Below are positions 61,652 through 64,000 of a stretch of DNA of 64,000 nucleotides, in pieces. The notes beneath the pieces are model-generated. The model did not search any database, was not told where the DNA came from, and was given only the letters and a program-made list of their open reading frames with translations. Source of the stretch: Thermoplasmata archaeon (GTDB taxonomy: Archaea; Thermoplasmatota; Thermoplasmata; Lutacidiplasmatales; UBA184). Location of the stretch: the NCBI GenBank assembly GCA_021816865.1, contig JAKAWX010000003.1, forward strand, positions 98,681 through 162,680, read 5' to 3'. The translations under genes were made by a program, and so were the position numbers. The stretch's first letter is position 1, and each line of letters begins with the position of its first letter.

Positions 61652-63208
61652 TCAACGCGGGGGCTCGGCCCGGAAACTGAACCCCTGCCGGTGGTCCCCC
61701 TCTCGGACGACGATCCAGCCCGGGAGCTCCCAGCGCCCGTCCTCGGGGTGCCACTGTGGGTCCCCCTGAGCGAGCTCTCCCAGCTCCGCCTCGAGGTACT
61801 CGTGGTCCGTGGAGACTTCCGGCACGAGCGCGCCTTTTTGGAGAAGGGAGACGAGAAGCGGAAGGCCGGTGGGGCGACCCCGCCACTTCACCGACAGGAA
61901 CGACTTCCGTACGCTGCCGTCGAGGAGGAGCAGGGTCCTTAGGGCGGCGTAGGCGGGCCGGCTTCGAGCGTCCTTCGGAGGGGAATCGAGGCGTCGCCGC
62001 TCCCGCCGGTGTTCTTCGAGGAGACCCCGCCAGGTCTCCGGCTCGACCTCTTCCGCACCCCAGATCGAGCTCGCGTCGACCTCTTCGGGCGGGGGCTCCG
62101 ACGGGGTCCCCCCTTCGGACGTCCGATCGTCGCCCGACCTTCGGGTCCGTCCCGACGCGGTGCGGGCGGCCCGACCGATGACGAGGCTGTACGCGAGGGC
62201 CGCCCCCGTCGCCCCCGCGGCCGGAGGGCGCAGAACGACCTCGTCGCAGTCCGGATATCGGTTCGGGTGGAGCAACACGAACGGACCGGTCTCCGGCGCG
62301 CTGAACAGGAGAGCGAGCGAGTCGTTGATGGTGGGCACTTGACGCCGCACCGCGAGCTCGCTCAGGCGGACGAGCGGCACGGACGGTTCGGCCGGACGCG
62401 GGCGGGCGGCCAGGTCGTCCAGGAGTGCCTGGGCGACCTCCGCCAGGATCTGCTGGTGCGCGGTGCGTCCGAGGGACGCCTCCGCGGCGCGATCGCGCGT
62501 GAGGCCGCGTTTGAGCTTCTGGCGCAAGGGGCCCGCGCGGGCCGCTTCCTCGCGCACGGCCCAGAGGCGAAAGTTGATCCAAGGCTGGAGGCGACCGCCG
62601 CCGACCCGTGAGTCCGCGAACAGTCCGGCCCAACGCTCGGCCATCTTCGAGCTCCACGCCGGATCGTTCGGACTGTCCCGGAACCAGCGGAGCACCTGCT
62701 CGCGCAGGATCGCCCCCGCGCTGAGGGGGTCGTCGACCTCGTTCTTGATCCGTACCATGAGCGCGGCCGTCCGCCGGACGATCGCGGTCAGCGTCGTCGC
62801 GTCCGGTTCCGCGGCCTCGACCAGTCCCGTGAGCCGGAGGGTGTTGAGCAGTTCGAGATCGAAGCGCTCGGTCGGGTCGGTCTTCAGGAACTGCGCTACC
62901 ACCGGGGAGGTGACCGAGCCGCCGATCTCCCGCGTCGCGTCGTTCCCGTACGCGATCGGTTTCGGGTCCGGCGAGCCGCCGGACCCTGCCTCGGCCGGGG
63001 GGTCCGGTCCCTTTCGGTCGATGACCACCTTGGGCACCGAGCCGTCGGGGCGATCGCCGCGCTCCCCGGCGTCGTCGCTCCCGAAAAGACCAAGGCGCAC
63101 CAGTTCGCGTTGCCGATCGCTACGCTCGTGCGCGATGCGCGCCCGCTCGGCCGCCCTCCGCGCTTCGCGGTCCTTCCAGATGCGGTCGGCGTCCGACTCT
63201 TCTGCCAT
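61652..63208 (-). CDS. Uncharacterised protein next to the GTPase genes
   Basis: 518 residues, no family recognised. The N-terminal 50 residues are a highly charged helix (SDADRIWKDREARRAAERARIAHERSDRQRELVRLGLFG). The middle is helical (LLNTLRLTGLVEAAEPDATTLTAIVRRTAALMVRIK; SKMAERWAGLF), and the C-terminal part is mixed, with aromatic strands (SFLSVKWRGRPTGLPLLVSLLQKGALVPEV; WELPGWIVVREGDHRQGFSF). No membrane span or signal is seen. ATG 63208 is preferred to the ORF-track start at 63259, which lies in the AT-rich promoter patch. It is convergent with the GTPase set, 93 nt away. Confidence 0.7.
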   Translation of the reverse strand: MAEESDADRIWKDREARRAAERARIAHERSDRQRELVRLGLFGSDDAGERGDRPDGSVPKVVIDRKGPDPPAEAGSGGSPDPKPIAYGNDATREIGGSVTSPVVAQFLKTDPTERFDLELLNTLRLTGLVEAAEPDATTLTAIVRRTAALMVRIKNEVDDPLSAGAILREQVLRWFRDSPNDPAWSSKMAERWAGLFADSRVGGGRLQPWINFRLWAVREEAARAGPLRQKLKRGLTRDRAAEASLGRTAHQQILAEVAQALLDDLAARPRPAEPSVPLVRLSELAVRRQVPTINDSLALLFSAPETGPFVLLHPNRYPDCDEVVLRPPAAGATGAALAYSLVIGRAARTASGRTRRSGDDRTSEGGTPSEPPPEEVDASSIWGAEEVEPETWRGLLEEHRRERRRLDSPPKDARSRPAYAALRTLLLLDGSVRKSFLSVKWRGRPTGLPLLVSLLQKGALVPEVSTDHEYLEAELGELAQGDPQWHPEDGRWELPGWIVVREGDHRQGFSFRAEPPR

Positions 63209-63449
63209 CGACAGGGGCGAGGCCGTTCCCCATCGAGAAAAAGTGGAGCCTCGGAGCATTAACGGTTTCGGAACTGCGCGGGGGAGCCCGTGCCTCGGGC
63301 CGAGCCCCGGTCGCCGCGCTCGGGACGGCGACCGGGCGCCGGTGCCTTCGACCTAGGGAAGCAGCGACAGCGCACGCGGCCGCTCCGGCCCCCCCAGAAC
63401 CCGAGTAGGACCATGACGTTCGGCGCACCCTTTTCTACCCTGGCGGCCG

Positions 63450-63467
63450 CTCCAATGCGCATTGGAG
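63450..63467. promoter_or_regulatory. 18-bp perfect palindrome, probable operator
   Basis: CTCCAATGCGCATTGGAG is a perfect inverted repeat without spacer. It ends a few bases before the TATA-like GTATAACC, where it would cover the BRE/TFB contact zone. Confidence 0.65.
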
Positions 63468-63471
63468 TGTC

Positions 63472-63479
63472 GTATAACC
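63472..63479 (+). promoter_or_regulatory. TATA box of the secreted-protein gene at 63544
   Basis: GTATAACC; the predicted start of transcription is near 63502, giving a leader of about 42 nt. Confidence 0.55.
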
Positions 63480-63515
63480 GTAGTGATTTTTGTAGTGGCA
63501 TGCTTTCACACGGGG

Positions 63516-63533
63516 CGGGCGGCCAACCGCCCG
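63516..63533 (+). repeat. Leader hairpin
   Basis: CGGGCGG-CCAA-CCGCCCG, seven perfect G/C pairs, located in the predicted leader about 10 nt before ATG 63544. It could affect initiation of translation. Confidence 0.45.
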
Positions 63534-63543
63534 GGAAAGCGAA

Positions 63544-64000
63544 ATGAGACTCAGAGGGAGAGGAGTTTTAGCGAGAGACCTCGCCGTGGCCTTGGTGGCC
63601 CTGTCGATGCTCCTGCTCAGTGGGAGCACCCTAGCCGCCCCGGTCCAGGGGGCGGGGGCGGCAACGGCGACGGCGCCCGTGGCGTCGTTGGGACACGCGC
63701 CGACGTACGTAGGTCCGGCCAGCAAGTTCATGCTGGCCACGGGACCGATCCGGGTCACCCCGACCCTCGGTCTCTCGATCGCGGGCGGGGCGGCGGCGGG
63801 GTCGAATGCTGCCCAGTATCCGTCGTTCAATCCGCGTCCCGCGCTCGACCACCCGGTCGCGGGATCGGTGGGCCTTGCGGCGACCGGGAACACCGCGACG
63901 CTGACCGTTCCGCCCGTCGTGAGTTGCCAACCGATGGGACCGGGGTGCGACGCCATCAGCACGTACAACGGTGGCGCGAAGACCAACGGCGCCGGGCTCA
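63544..64000 (+). CDS. Secreted surface protein, N-terminal part (3' truncated by window)
   Basis: The frame is open to the window end (152 codons) and is missing from the ORF track because no stop is reached. The N terminus MRLRGRGVLARDLAVALVALSMLLLSGSTLAAPV is a typical signal peptide. The mature part is Ala/Gly/Thr-rich (VGPASKFMLATGPIRVTPTLGLSIAGG, NTATLTVPPVVSCQPMGPGCDA) with two cysteines spaced as a small loop. I do not recognise a domain in the visible part. Palindrome, TATA box and leader hairpin upstream suggest regulated expression. Confidence 0.75.
   Translation, partial: MRLRGRGVLARDLAVALVALSMLLLSGSTLAAPVQGAGAATATAPVASLGHAPTYVGPASKFMLATGPIRVTPTLGLSIAGGAAAGSNAAQYPSFNPRPALDHPVAGSVGLAATGNTATLTVPPVVSCQPMGPGCDAISTYNGGAKTNGAGL

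Larger units (their letters stand above)
63209..63543. other. Divergent promoter region
   Basis: 335 nt without a gene, separating the unknown minus-strand gene from the secreted protein. It holds AT-rich promoter candidates for the minus gene around 63235-63265 (GTTAATG; CTTTTTCTC), an 18-bp palindrome, a TATA box and a leader hairpin for the plus gene. Confidence 0.5.

Noticed and set aside
1-64000. CRISPR arrays, insertion sequences, rRNA genes
   Set aside because: No regularly spaced direct repeats, transposase motifs or rRNA-like sequence were seen anywhere in the window.

Overview
The window is a GC-rich archaeal chromosome segment with short intergenic gaps. The archaeal assignment rests on geranylgeranylglyceryl-phosphate synthase, a UbiA-type digeranylgeranylglyceryl-phosphate synthase, CDP-archaeol synthase, aIF5A with a hypusination motif, a tRNA-splicing endonuclease, an archaeal-type D-aminoacyl-tRNA deacylase, DUF2070 and DUF835 domains, and TATA boxes placed about 27 bp before start codons (leaderless genes). 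The gene set and the large surface proteins with repeated GLPxGTxWSV modules suggest a GC-rich lineage of Thermoplasmatota; that placement is inference.

Layout. 1-6944 (+): the 3' end of aspartate kinase, then a complete, tightly overlapping trp operon (E-G-D-C-F-B-A). 7010-15631 (-): a run reading UbiA, GGGP synthase, DUF2070, M20 peptidase, CarS, PyrE, EndA and an Nramp-like transporter; three enzymes of archaeal phospholipid synthesis sit together. 15824-18410 (+): a paired M16 protease (catalytic plus non-catalytic subunit). 18471-23929 (-): a molybdoenzyme cluster, MobB-MobA-formate-dehydrogenase-like subunit-DUF1641-FdhD. 24111-25893: a small leaderless gene, D-Tyr deacylase and an unknown helical protein. 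26077-30620 (+): an M13 peptidase, a zinc-ribbon protein, and a membrane glycosyltransferase carrying a copy of the same zinc ribbon.

31196-35740 (-) is a large secreted two-propeller protein. After a gene-poor kilobase comes a tRNA-Glu(CTC) gene interrupted by a 30-nt intron inside the T loop. 37014-47384 holds a small unknown gene, a 1486-residue helical-repeat protein, aIF5A, and a 1586-residue chimera: an isoleucyl-tRNA-synthetase-like body without its catalytic signatures, joined to a helix-hairpin-helix segment, a long low-complexity linker and a DUF835 domain. 47496-48442 encodes two small membrane proteins. 48458-55702 (-) is a heme operon (hemA-C-D-B-hemQ-hemL-hemE plus a 70-residue protein).

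From 55952 onward there is a secreted membrane protein, then a four-gene set with a structured leader: an SPFH/flotillin-like protein, a TRAFAC-type GTPase, a protein resembling the N-terminal region of GTPase-associated protein 1 families, and a second GTPase paralogue whose P-loop lysine is lost. A convergent unknown gene follows, and the window ends inside a secreted protein whose promoter is preceded by an 18-bp perfect palindrome. The GTPase set, the synthetase chimera and the T-loop intron are the most unusual items.

Limits: all calls come from reading translations and motifs by eye, with no database search. Starts were chosen from 4-nt overlaps, TATA spacing and domain boundaries. Long antisense ORFs, which are frequent here because of the high GC content, were treated as shadows.
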